A stretch of DNA of 64,000 bases from JAKFWF01 sp031374115 (GTDB taxonomy: Bacteria; Pseudomonadota; Alphaproteobacteria; Rhizobiales; Hyphomicrobiaceae). Position 1 is the first letter of the stretch. Every line of letters starts with the position of its first letter. Under the pieces are notes generated by a model that did no database searches, was not told the origin of the DNA, and saw nothing but the letters and a program-made list of their open reading frames with translations. This document shows positions 8,644-15,648 of the stretch, piece after piece. The stretch spans positions 1-64,000 of the forward strand of contig JANMNO010000005.1 in NCBI GenBank assembly GCA_031374115.1, given 5' to 3'. A program made the translations under genes and the position numbers.

Positions 8644-9108
8644 GTGCCGACGGATCATCGACCACCACGAACGCCGCTCCGCTGCCGCATCGCGTTTGGC
8701 GCGCTTGCAGCGGCCATTACGGCATTTCCGATCGCGTCTGCGTGGGCGGATTTCAAGCTGTGCAATGCCACATCGAGCCGCCTGGGGGTCGCGATCGGCT
8801 ACCAGGATGCCAAGGGCTGGGCAACCGAAGGCTGGTGGAACATCCCTTCGCAGAGCTGCGAAACGCTGCTCAAGGTGATGCCAAGCCGATACCTCTACGT
8901 TCACGCCGTCGACTACGACCGATCGGGTGAATGGGGTGGCACCAACTTTATGTGCACTTCCGAGCGAACTTTCGTCATCAGGGATGTTAAAGATTGTCCT
9001 AAACGTGGGTATAAGCGTTCTGGATTTTTCGAAGTGGACACGGGTGAGGCAAAGGACTGGACAGTCCGCCTGACAGACCCTGACGAAGCGGGAGCTAAGC
9101 CGAAATGA
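8644..9108 (+). CDS. DUF1036 family exported protein
   Basis: No ATG start is available. GTG at 8644 gives 154 residues with a signal peptide (RIAFGALAAAITAFPIASAWA); TTG at 8599, directly after the glycerate kinase stop, is the alternative. The mature part begins DFKLCNATSSRLGVAIGYQD and continues with GWWNIPSQSCETLL, MPSRYLYVHAVDYDRSGEW and FMCTSERTFVIRD, which match the DUF1036 family of small secreted proteins with conserved Cys and Trp residues. Its stop overlaps the ATG of pyruvate kinase in an ATGA tetranucleotide, an arrangement I recall as conserved in Hyphomicrobiales. Function unknown. Confidence 0.85.
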   Translation: MPTDHRPPRTPLRCRIAFGALAAAITAFPIASAWADFKLCNATSSRLGVAIGYQDAKGWATEGWWNIPSQSCETLLKVMPSRYLYVHAVDYDRSGEWGGTNFMCTSERTFVIRDVKDCPKRGYKRSGFFEVDTGEAKDWTVRLTDPDEAGAKPK

Positions 9109-10550
9109 GACGTAACAGACGGGTCAAGATCGTAGCAACACTTGGCCCTGCGTCGTCCGAGCCGGACATGCTCGAAAAGCTATTCGAGGCCGGCGTCGAC
9201 GTGTTCCGCATCAACATGAGCCATGCGTCGCACGACGTGGCGCGCAAGCTGCATGCGACCGTGCGCAATGCCGAAGTGAAATTCAAGCGTCCAATCGGCA
9301 TCTTGTGTGACCTTCAAGGGCCGAAGTTTCGCGTCGGCGAAATGGGCGGCGGACGCGCCTTTGTGACGGACGGTGCGTTGTTCCACTTCGACCGCGAAGA
9401 GACGGCCGGCAGTACCGATCGGATCTTTCTGCCGCATCCACAGATTTTCGAGGCGATCGAGCCGGGCCATACGCTGCTGTTAGACGATGGCAAGTTGCGC
9501 ATGCGCGTCGTCGAAAGGTCGGCCTCGCGGATTACGGCCGAAGTCGTCGTTGGCGGCGCGTTGGCGAGCCGCAAGGGCATCGCCATGCCGGACACCCTGC
9601 TGCCGATCTCGCCGATCACCGAGAAAGACCGCGCCGACCTCGACTACGCACTTCGCCTTGGCGTCGATTGGATTGCACTCTCGTTCGTGCAGCGGGCGGA
9701 AGATATCCATCTTGGCCGTCAGCTGATTGGCCAGGGTGCTGCCATCATGGCCAAGATCGAGAAGCCTTCGGCAATCACCGATCTCGACAACATCATCGCG
9801 GCAGTGGACGGCGTGATGGTCGCTCGTGGCGATCTCGGCGTTGAAATGCCGGTGGAGCGCGTGCCCGGCCTGCAGAAGGAAATTACGCGAAAATCGCGCG
9901 CGGCCGGCAAGCCGGTCGTCATCGCGACGCAAATGCTGGAGAGCATGATCTCCTCGCCGGTGCCTACGCGCGCCGAGGTTTCAGACGTCGCGACCGCCGT
10001 GTTCGATGGCGCCGATGCCATCATGCTGTCAGCCGAAAGCTCCGTCGGCCAGTTCCCGATCGAAGCAATCCAGATGATGAACCGAATCGCGATCGAGGTC
10101 GAAAAAGACCCGAGCTATGACGCCATTGTGCACACCACGCAGACGATCCCGCAGGCAACCGGTGCCGATGCCATTGCCGCTGCCGCGCACGCCATTGCCG
10201 ACACGGTGAAATTGTCGGCCATCATCTGCTATACCGCGACCGGCTCGACCGCATTGCGTGTCGCGCGCGAACGGCCCAACTTGCCCGTCATCGGCTTGAC
10301 ACCGGTGTTGGCGACAGGCCGGAGACTATCGCTCGTGTGGGGCACGCACTGCGTGTTGACCAGCGATCCGGAAAATCTCGCCGACATGGTTCGCAAGGCT
10401 TGCCGCATCGCCTTCGAGGAGGAATTCGCTAAACCGCGCGAGGGCATCCTCATCACCGCTGGCGTGCCGCTCGGGTCGCCGGGTACAACCAACATGGTGC
10501 GGATATCCTTCCTTGACGAGAAAGGCGCGCCTGTCGCCGAAGGCGCCTGA
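9105..10550 (+). CDS. pyk: Pyruvate kinase
   Basis: A 481-residue protein starting at an ATG that overlaps the DUF1036 stop. It opens with RVKIVATLGPASSEPDML and contains VFRINMSHASHDVA, CDLQGPKFRVGE, the catalytic signature IMAKIEKPSAITDLDNII with the active-site Lys, then VARGDLGVEMPVERVPGLQK and VIATQMLESMI. It catalyses the last step of glycolysis, phosphoenolpyruvate plus ADP to pyruvate plus ATP. The length is normal for the bacterial enzyme. Its proximity to glycerate kinase suggests joint use of C3 acids. It ends 11 bases before the convergent tcuB. Confidence 0.97.
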   Translation: MRRNRRVKIVATLGPASSEPDMLEKLFEAGVDVFRINMSHASHDVARKLHATVRNAEVKFKRPIGILCDLQGPKFRVGEMGGGRAFVTDGALFHFDREETAGSTDRIFLPHPQIFEAIEPGHTLLLDDGKLRMRVVERSASRITAEVVVGGALASRKGIAMPDTLLPISPITEKDRADLDYALRLGVDWIALSFVQRAEDIHLGRQLIGQGAAIMAKIEKPSAITDLDNIIAAVDGVMVARGDLGVEMPVERVPGLQKEITRKSRAAGKPVVIATQMLESMISSPVPTRAEVSDVATAVFDGADAIMLSAESSVGQFPIEAIQMMNRIAIEVEKDPSYDAIVHTTQTIPQATGADAIAAAAHAIADTVKLSAIICYTATGSTALRVARERPNLPVIGLTPVLATGRRLSLVWGTHCVLTSDPENLADMVRKACRIAFEEEFAKPREGILITAGVPLGSPGTTNMVRISFLDEKGAPVAEGA

Positions 10551-10561
10551 GGTTCTGTCGC

Positions 10562-11668
10562 TCAGGAGTGCGCCAGGGTCCGTTTTTCGCGGGCGTAGCG
10601 CACGAGCGCCAGATAGCGATATAGACCGTGGACAAATTTGCTGTAGGGCATCGTGAGGAAGAACGCGATGATCACGCCGAGGTGTACGGCGAGCAGCACA
10701 CCCATCGCCGGCGTCGCACGAAGAAAGAGTAGTGCAAGGCCGGTTGCCCCTGTCAGAAAGAGGGAAACGAGAAAGGCCGCATCCATGCCCAAACGAGGCT
10801 CGTCGGTGACTTCTGGATCGCGACTCCATTTCGCGCGCAATAATCCAATGGGGCCGATCAACAACCCGATGCCGCCAATCGTCCCCAATACCACTGGCAG
10901 ATCGTACCAAGGATAGGGCGCCTCGAGCTTCAGCAGGTAGTGGTAGAGCGTCGCCGTCGACGTCGAGGCAAAGCACAGCAGGAAACCGTAGAACGTCAGA
11001 TGGTGATAGAATTGCCGGCGATCCGTCGGGCGTTCGTCGTCGTTCATGCAACCGGCGCCGCCGCCGTCCAGATAACGCAGCGACCCGGCATCCTTCGTCC
11101 CCTGCCAAAGCGATTGCGGCTCCCGCAGGGTCGTCGCCGCCTCGCCAATGTCGCGCCAGAATGCGTGCATGCCCATCGCCATGGCGAAAATGGCATAGCA
11201 GAACGCCGCGCCGAAGATCGCAACCATCGTGTTGTGCGGCATCAACTTGTAGAACGCACCTGGACCAGTGTGGGTGGCAAACAGCACCTGCGGATTGTGC
11301 CAGGCGACAAAGCCCGCGATGAACAGCGCGACGCCGAGCGCCATCGCCACACTGATCGCGAGACCGTTGCGGTCGAACATTGGCGCCAGCGCTTGCGGCC
11401 AAGCGTAGGCACGGTACGACTGCGCCCGCACAATACCGAGCGTCTTTGGCACGTTGACGAGAAATTCGTGCGGCGGCGCGAATTGGCAATCGTGAAAACA
11501 GGCTCCGCACGAATGGCATAGGTTGGCGAGATAATTCAAATCGCCGCTGCTGAATGCCGTGCGCATCTCCATCGCCGGAAAAACCGCGCACAGGCCCTCA
11601 CAGTAGCGGCACGAATTACACACCGTCATCAGACGATCGGCTTCGGTCAGCGCTTCAGTTGCGTGCAT
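10562..11668 (-). CDS. tcuB: TcuB-like membrane Fe-S electron transfer protein (tricarballylate/citrate utilisation)
   Basis: A 368-residue protein. The start at MHATEALTEADRL overlaps the tcuA stop by 14 bases. The N-terminal domain carries two ferredoxin-type clusters: C17, C20, C23 and C27 (CNSCRYCEGLC), then C51, C54, C57 and C61 (CHSCGACFHDC). The rest contains about six hydrophobic segments with several histidines, as expected for a quinone-linked membrane module. TcuB reoxidises the FADH2 of TcuA during conversion of tricarballylate to cis-aconitate. The coupling to tcuA supports this assignment. No tcuC transporter or tcuR regulator lies next to it. Confidence 0.85.
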   Translation of the reverse strand: MHATEALTEADRLMTVCNSCRYCEGLCAVFPAMEMRTAFSSGDLNYLANLCHSCGACFHDCQFAPPHEFLVNVPKTLGIVRAQSYRAYAWPQALAPMFDRNGLAISVAMALGVALFIAGFVAWHNPQVLFATHTGPGAFYKLMPHNTMVAIFGAAFCYAIFAMAMGMHAFWRDIGEAATTLREPQSLWQGTKDAGSLRYLDGGGAGCMNDDERPTDRRQFYHHLTFYGFLLCFASTSTATLYHYLLKLEAPYPWYDLPVVLGTIGGIGLLIGPIGLLRAKWSRDPEVTDEPRLGMDAAFLVSLFLTGATGLALLFLRATPAMGVLLAVHLGVIIAFFLTMPYSKFVHGLYRYLALVRYAREKRTLAHS

Positions 11669-13052
11669 ATTTTGCTGCTTCCTGCCCGGCGATGCGCCCA
11701 AACACGCTGCCAATCGTCATGCCGATGCCAGCTGCGTAACCGCGTCCCAGAACGTTGCCCGCCATGATTTCTCCGGCCGCGAATATGTTGGCCGACGGCC
11801 GCCCGTCCTTCATCAGCACGCGTGACTGCCGATTCACCCGCGCTCCCAGATACGTGAACGTTATGCCGGGCCGAACCGGATAGGCGTAGAAAGGCGCGGT
11901 TTCGATGCGCCGCGCCCAGTGCGTCTTCGGTGGCGTCAAGCCTTCAGTCCGGCAATCATCGAGGATGGTGTGATCGAAAGTGCCCGGGCGCACTGCGTCA
12001 TTAAAATCAGCGACCGTCTTTAGCAATGTTGTTTCATCGAGCCCGAAATGCGCCGCCAGTCCTACGATCGTGTCGGCTTTTATCGGCGGATAGAGCGACG
12101 GCATGAACATGCGCAGCGAAGGCTGGTCGAAGATGATAAAGGCGATCTGGTCGGGTTGAGCCGCGACGAGCCGCCCCCAGATCGCATAGCGCTTGGGCCA
12201 GACGTCTTCTCCCTCGTCGTAGAAGCGTTCGCCATTTTTGTTGACGACAATGCCAAACACAACACAGTCGAGTCTGGTGATGATGCCACCATCGAATTTC
12301 GGCGCCCGCGCATCGATGGCGACGGCATGGCACTGGGTAGCATCTCCGATCGGCTTCACGCCATTGTCGAGCAACATCCGCAAAATGGTGCCACGGTTGT
12401 ATGGTGTTCCACGGATCAGAAAGTTGTCAGCAGCAGCCCCCCAGCTTTCCTTCAACCATTCGATATTGGCCTCGAACCCGCCGCTCGCCGCAACGAACGT
12501 ACCGGCTCTGATCGCAACTGCCGACTCGGCATGCCCGACGGTAGCGGACAGGAACAAGCCGTCCTCGATGTCCAAGCTGGTGACTTCCGTCGCATAACGA
12601 ATCTCGACGCCGAGATTTTCAGCCGTAAGATAGAGCGCGTTCAGCATCGCGCGGCCGCCACCGAGGAAAAACGAGTTCGTGCGGCCAAGACTGAGGGTGC
12701 CGCCAAGTGATGGCTGAAAACGTACGCCCTGATCAGCGATCCAAGGCAACATCGCCTTTGATTCGGCGATCATAAGACGCGCGAGCTCTTCATCGGTTTC
12801 ACCGCCCGTGACCAGCATAAGATCCTCGAGAAACTCCTCTTCGGTGTAGGGACCGGAAAGGGTCTCGGTCGCGCTATCATGGGCGCATCGCATGTTGCGC
12901 GTGTGCCGTGTGTTGCCACCACGATAGAACTTCGGCGCAGCCTCGAGCACCAGCACCGATGCGCCGGCCCTGCGCGCCGCTATTGCAGCACAGAGCGCAG
13001 CGTTGCCGCCGCCGGCGATCAGAACGTCATATCTCCTGGTTGTATCGATCAT
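11655..13052 (-). CDS. tcuA: FAD-dependent tricarballylate dehydrogenase TcuA-like
   Basis: A 465-residue flavoprotein. The start at MIDTTRRYDV is chosen because it places the dinucleotide-binding motif at the N-terminus (DVLIAGGGNAALCAAIAARR, then VLVLEAAP); the frame is open 80 codons further up but overlaps the extensin gene. Other marks are RGGNTRHTRNMRCAH, GGGRAMLNALY, FVAASGGFEANIEWL and the C-terminal ANIFAAGEIMAGNVLGRGYAAG, all typical of the fumarate reductase/succinate dehydrogenase flavoprotein family and matching TcuA. It oxidises tricarballylate, or possibly a related tricarboxylate, and hands electrons to TcuB. It lies 94 bases downstream of the extensin-like gene on the same strand. 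Confidence 0.85.
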   Translation of the reverse strand: MIDTTRRYDVLIAGGGNAALCAAIAARRAGASVLVLEAAPKFYRGGNTRHTRNMRCAHDSATETLSGPYTEEEFLEDLMLVTGGETDEELARLMIAESKAMLPWIADQGVRFQPSLGGTLSLGRTNSFFLGGGRAMLNALYLTAENLGVEIRYATEVTSLDIEDGLFLSATVGHAESAVAIRAGTFVAASGGFEANIEWLKESWGAAADNFLIRGTPYNRGTILRMLLDNGVKPIGDATQCHAVAIDARAPKFDGGIITRLDCVVFGIVVNKNGERFYDEGEDVWPKRYAIWGRLVAAQPDQIAFIIFDQPSLRMFMPSLYPPIKADTIVGLAAHFGLDETTLLKTVADFNDAVRPGTFDHTILDDCRTEGLTPPKTHWARRIETAPFYAYPVRPGITFTYLGARVNRQSRVLMKDGRPSANIFAAGEIMAGNVLGRGYAAGIGMTIGSVFGRIAGQEAAKYARN

Positions 13053-13146
13053 GTCCGCCGGCCAACAACTGTCATCGCCGGTGTAATCGGGATCGCCGGG
13101 CTTTGAAACCGCCGTTTGTGACCACGACCTGCGACGGAATGAGCTG

Positions 13147-13821
13147 CTATTCGCAGATCCGATTGAAACCATCGCGTCCGTGGCGGGCCAGATCCATGTG
13201 GAAGTGATCGTGATGCATGGCGTTGGCCTCGGGGCCGAGCACCGTTGTGAACTCACTGCATGCTCCGCGATGGACCGCGCGCAGGAAGCCACGCTCTCGC
13301 ACGTCGCCGTTCCATCCGCTCTTTACACTGATCGTGCGTCCGTCGGCCAGGATGAATTGCGATACATCGAGCGCGTTGGCATGGCCGTGCTCGGACAACC
13401 GTCCGCCGGACACGTGGTTCATTGGCCGGCAGGAGTAGGAGCCCGCGACTTTCACCTCGACGATCGGCGAACCCAAATGCGTGCGCGCCGCAGGTTCAAC
13501 GACGCTTTGCACCCAGCGCTCGACCGCTGGCACCATCGGGCAACGCAGCATCGCCGATGGTTTCATCGATACTCGGCCATTCGCCGCCGCCATCATTTCG
13601 AAAGGCCGCTGGGCGCCACAAACGCTTGGGCCGCCGAGAGCCGAGCGGCTCTGCAGAAAAGAGGATTCGCGTATCGCCCCGGAGGTCAGGCAGGCTTGCT
13701 CTTCATCGGCGCGCCATGGTTCATGCTTGGCGACAAAGTTCGGCTGCGTACTGCATCCCCACGCGAGAAGGGCTGCAGCACCAACGACAAAACCGACGCG
13801 AACGCGACTGAACACCCACAT
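13147..13821 (-). CDS. Extensin-like C-terminal domain lipoprotein
   Basis: A 224-residue protein with a signal peptide and lipobox (VGAAALLAWGC, lipid-modified C23). The C-terminal domain contains VVEPAARTHLGSPIVEVKVAGSY, SEHGHANALDVSQFILADG and AMHHDHFHMDL. The spaced His and Asp residues (SEHGxANALD and HHDHFH) match the extensin-like family (DUF/PF06904), which resembles zinc DD-peptidases of the MepA/M15 type. A peptidoglycan-related hydrolase or binding role in the periplasm is therefore likely but not shown. A CtrA-type box lies just upstream of the start, which would fit cell-cycle control of an envelope enzyme. Confidence 0.85.
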   Translation of the reverse strand: MWVFSRVRVGFVVGAAALLAWGCSTQPNFVAKHEPWRADEEQACLTSGAIRESSFLQSRSALGGPSVCGAQRPFEMMAAANGRVSMKPSAMLRCPMVPAVERWVQSVVEPAARTHLGSPIVEVKVAGSYSCRPMNHVSGGRLSEHGHANALDVSQFILADGRTISVKSGWNGDVRERGFLRAVHRGACSEFTTVLGPEANAMHHDHFHMDLARHGRDGFNRICE

Positions 13822-13845
13822 GACCGGAGAATGCGCCAGAAAAAG

Positions 13846-13860
13846 TTAACACCGCGTTAA
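13846..13860. promoter_or_regulatory. Candidate CtrA-binding site (TTAA-N7-TTAA)
   Basis: TTAA at 13846-13849 and TTAA at 13857-13860 are separated by exactly seven bases, and each is followed by C, giving TTAAC-N6-TTAAC. This is the known full CtrA site of alphaproteobacteria. It lies 25 bases upstream of the extensin-like gene, which starts at 13821 on the minus strand, at about core-promoter distance. The right half also overlaps a small inverted repeat (CGCGTT/AACGCG, 13853-13868). One match could be chance, but spacing and position are both right. Confidence 0.5.
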
Positions 13861-13957
13861 CCAACGCGTGAAGGCGCATCGATCATGCACGTTGTTTGCG
13901 GCGTCTTGGCGGACCGGGTGAAGGCGCAAATGAAGTCTCGATAAGGCGAAAGCGCGG

Positions 13958-14800
13958 CTACTCGCGAAAACGATCGTCGAAGTATTGCCGCCACAGCTGT
14001 TCACCGACCATGCAATCCATTCTTGGCGGATCTTGCACGCGAATGAGTGCTGATGGTGCCTCAAGCCCGGAAATTTCCAGCAACAGTTTCTGGCGCGTCG
14101 CAGACGTGAACTCCGCCTTGTCGCGGATCGGGACCATGAATGAACCGCTGCCACCGATGACGCATTGCGCATAGTACTGATCGAGGTTTGGAATGTCGAA
14201 CATGCTGCCGAGACCGCCCGGCTTCAATACGATAGGCAGGCCATTTATCACAACGCCTTTCGCGATGATCTGATCGCGCATTGGGCCGACCGGCGGACCA
14301 GAGTTGTTCGGACCGTCGCCGGAGACATCGATGACGCGCCGTTCGCCGATAACGCCACCCGTGCCGAATTGGCGATCGGAATAGTCGAGTGCGCCTGAAA
14401 CCGAGGTTCGCCGATGCCGCGATATCGGTGCCTGTGCGAGCTTGACCGCAACGGCCTCTGCCGCCTGCGGACTATCGATGACCGTCCACGGCAGCACGGT
14501 TTGCTGCGTCGACCAGCCCGCCCACTCGATATAAGTGATAGCGATGCGGCGGTGCTGTCCCGAGAGAATTGCACGCATGATCTCTGGATCGCGCAATGCT
14601 TCGATGTAACCATCGCGCTGGAGACGCTGCTCGTCCAGATCCATCGAATATGAGACGTCGACGGCAAGCACCAGCTCCAAATCGACGCGTGTCTGAGCTC
14701 GAACAGCTGCAGACAGGGCATACAGGGCGCAGACGGCCACGGCGAACACTGTAATCAGCCGGCGCAAATCGAACGCTCTTCCTGAGAATGACGCACGCAT
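13958..14800 (-). CDS. DUF1194 (von Willebrand A-like) exported protein
   Basis: A 280-residue protein with a signal peptide (VFAVAVCALYALSAAVRAQ). The mature part starts VDLELVLAVDVSYSMDLDEQ, a MIDAS-type DxSxS motif, followed by IAITYIEWAG, TSVSGALDYSDRQF (a second metal-contact Thr/Ser region) and RVIDVSGDGPNNSG. This is the DUF1194 family, a periplasmic vWA-like domain of unknown partner. It precedes the extensin-like gene on the same strand by 136 bases. The start is less certain because no strong ribosome-binding site is visible. Confidence 0.85.
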   Translation of the reverse strand: MRASFSGRAFDLRRLITVFAVAVCALYALSAAVRAQTRVDLELVLAVDVSYSMDLDEQRLQRDGYIEALRDPEIMRAILSGQHRRIAITYIEWAGWSTQQTVLPWTVIDSPQAAEAVAVKLAQAPISRHRRTSVSGALDYSDRQFGTGGVIGERRVIDVSGDGPNNSGPPVGPMRDQIIAKGVVINGLPIVLKPGGLGSMFDIPNLDQYYAQCVIGGSGSFMVPIRDKAEFTSATRQKLLLEISGLEAPSALIRVQDPPRMDCMVGEQLWRQYFDDRFRE

Positions 14801-14857
14801 GCGGCCAAGCTTGGCATGGCATGCGCAGCTTGAAAAGGGGCAACCGTCAGCGTCAAA

Positions 14858-15451
14858 TCAGGCGATCATACCCGCTATCAAAAGCAACAGACCGACGCCG
14901 CCAAGTCCCCCGGCCGCCCAAAGCAAAGCCGCAATACCTGTGATGATGGAGGCCGACGCCAGCACAATCGCGATTTGAAAAGCGCCGGTCGCGAACTCGA
15001 ACCGCACGTGCTTGCGGCCATATTTGTCGCGCTCTTTTTCGGCCTCGCTCGCACGTTCGCGCAACTCCTTGCGGCCTTCACCGGGCTCGAACTTACCGGT
15101 CTCCTTGCCCTTCGCGTCCTTGATTGGCTTGCCTTGCTCGGTCTCGTAACGATCGGCTGCAGCCCGCCACTTGGTGACGCGTTCCAGCATCGCCTTCTTT
15201 TGCGTTGGATCAGCTGATGCCAACTGAAGCAGGTCGACCTCGTCGGCAAAGCTTTCGATCACCGTCTTGCGGATCGTCTTCGCCTGGTAGAATGCCCACA
15301 GGTTCGACGCCTCGATATTGGACTGCAACGTTTGTGTCTGCGCCTTCTGTCCAAATATCTCCGACACTGCCAGCATCAACGCCAGAATTGATATGACGAG
15401 CGCCACGGTCTTGTTTGCATCGCCGTGTTCGTGTGCTGCGTGTCCACTCAT
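14858..15451 (-). CDS. DUF4337 family membrane protein
   Basis: A 197-residue protein. The start at MSGHAAHEHG is supported by GGGAGA about eight bases upstream. A first helix at about residues 15-35 (TVALVISILALMLAVSEIFG) is followed by NIEASNLWAFYQAKTIRKTV, a charged coiled-coil-like region (residues 70-145), and a pair of C-terminal helices (FQIAIVLASASIITGIAALL and GGVGLLLLIAG). This is the DUF4337 layout. Function unknown. The 57 bases to DUF1194 suggest possible co-transcription. Confidence 0.85.
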   Translation of the reverse strand: MSGHAAHEHGDANKTVALVISILALMLAVSEIFGQKAQTQTLQSNIEASNLWAFYQAKTIRKTVIESFADEVDLLQLASADPTQKKAMLERVTKWRAAADRYETEQGKPIKDAKGKETGKFEPGEGRKELRERASEAEKERDKYGRKHVRFEFATGAFQIAIVLASASIITGIAALLWAAGGLGGVGLLLLIAGMIA

Positions 15452-15648
15452 CGTACGTTTCTCCCGATTGACTGATGGCCAGCCCATAACAATAGCGGAC
15501 GGGGCATTGCTGCCACCATCCGCCGTAACGGCTTGCCCCCGACCCATGCCAAGCGGACGGACCGAGCGCAAGCGGAACATTAGTTGCATCAGCCGGCGAC
15601 AGTTGAATGACGGTCGTCATCGCAGGCTTGCCGGGAGCGCAAACCGGA

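Noticed and set aside
10326..11591. Long leftward frame (421 residues) over pyk and tcuB
   Set aside because: Arg/Ser/His-rich composition and no motif; pyk and tcuB in the true frames explain the sequence.
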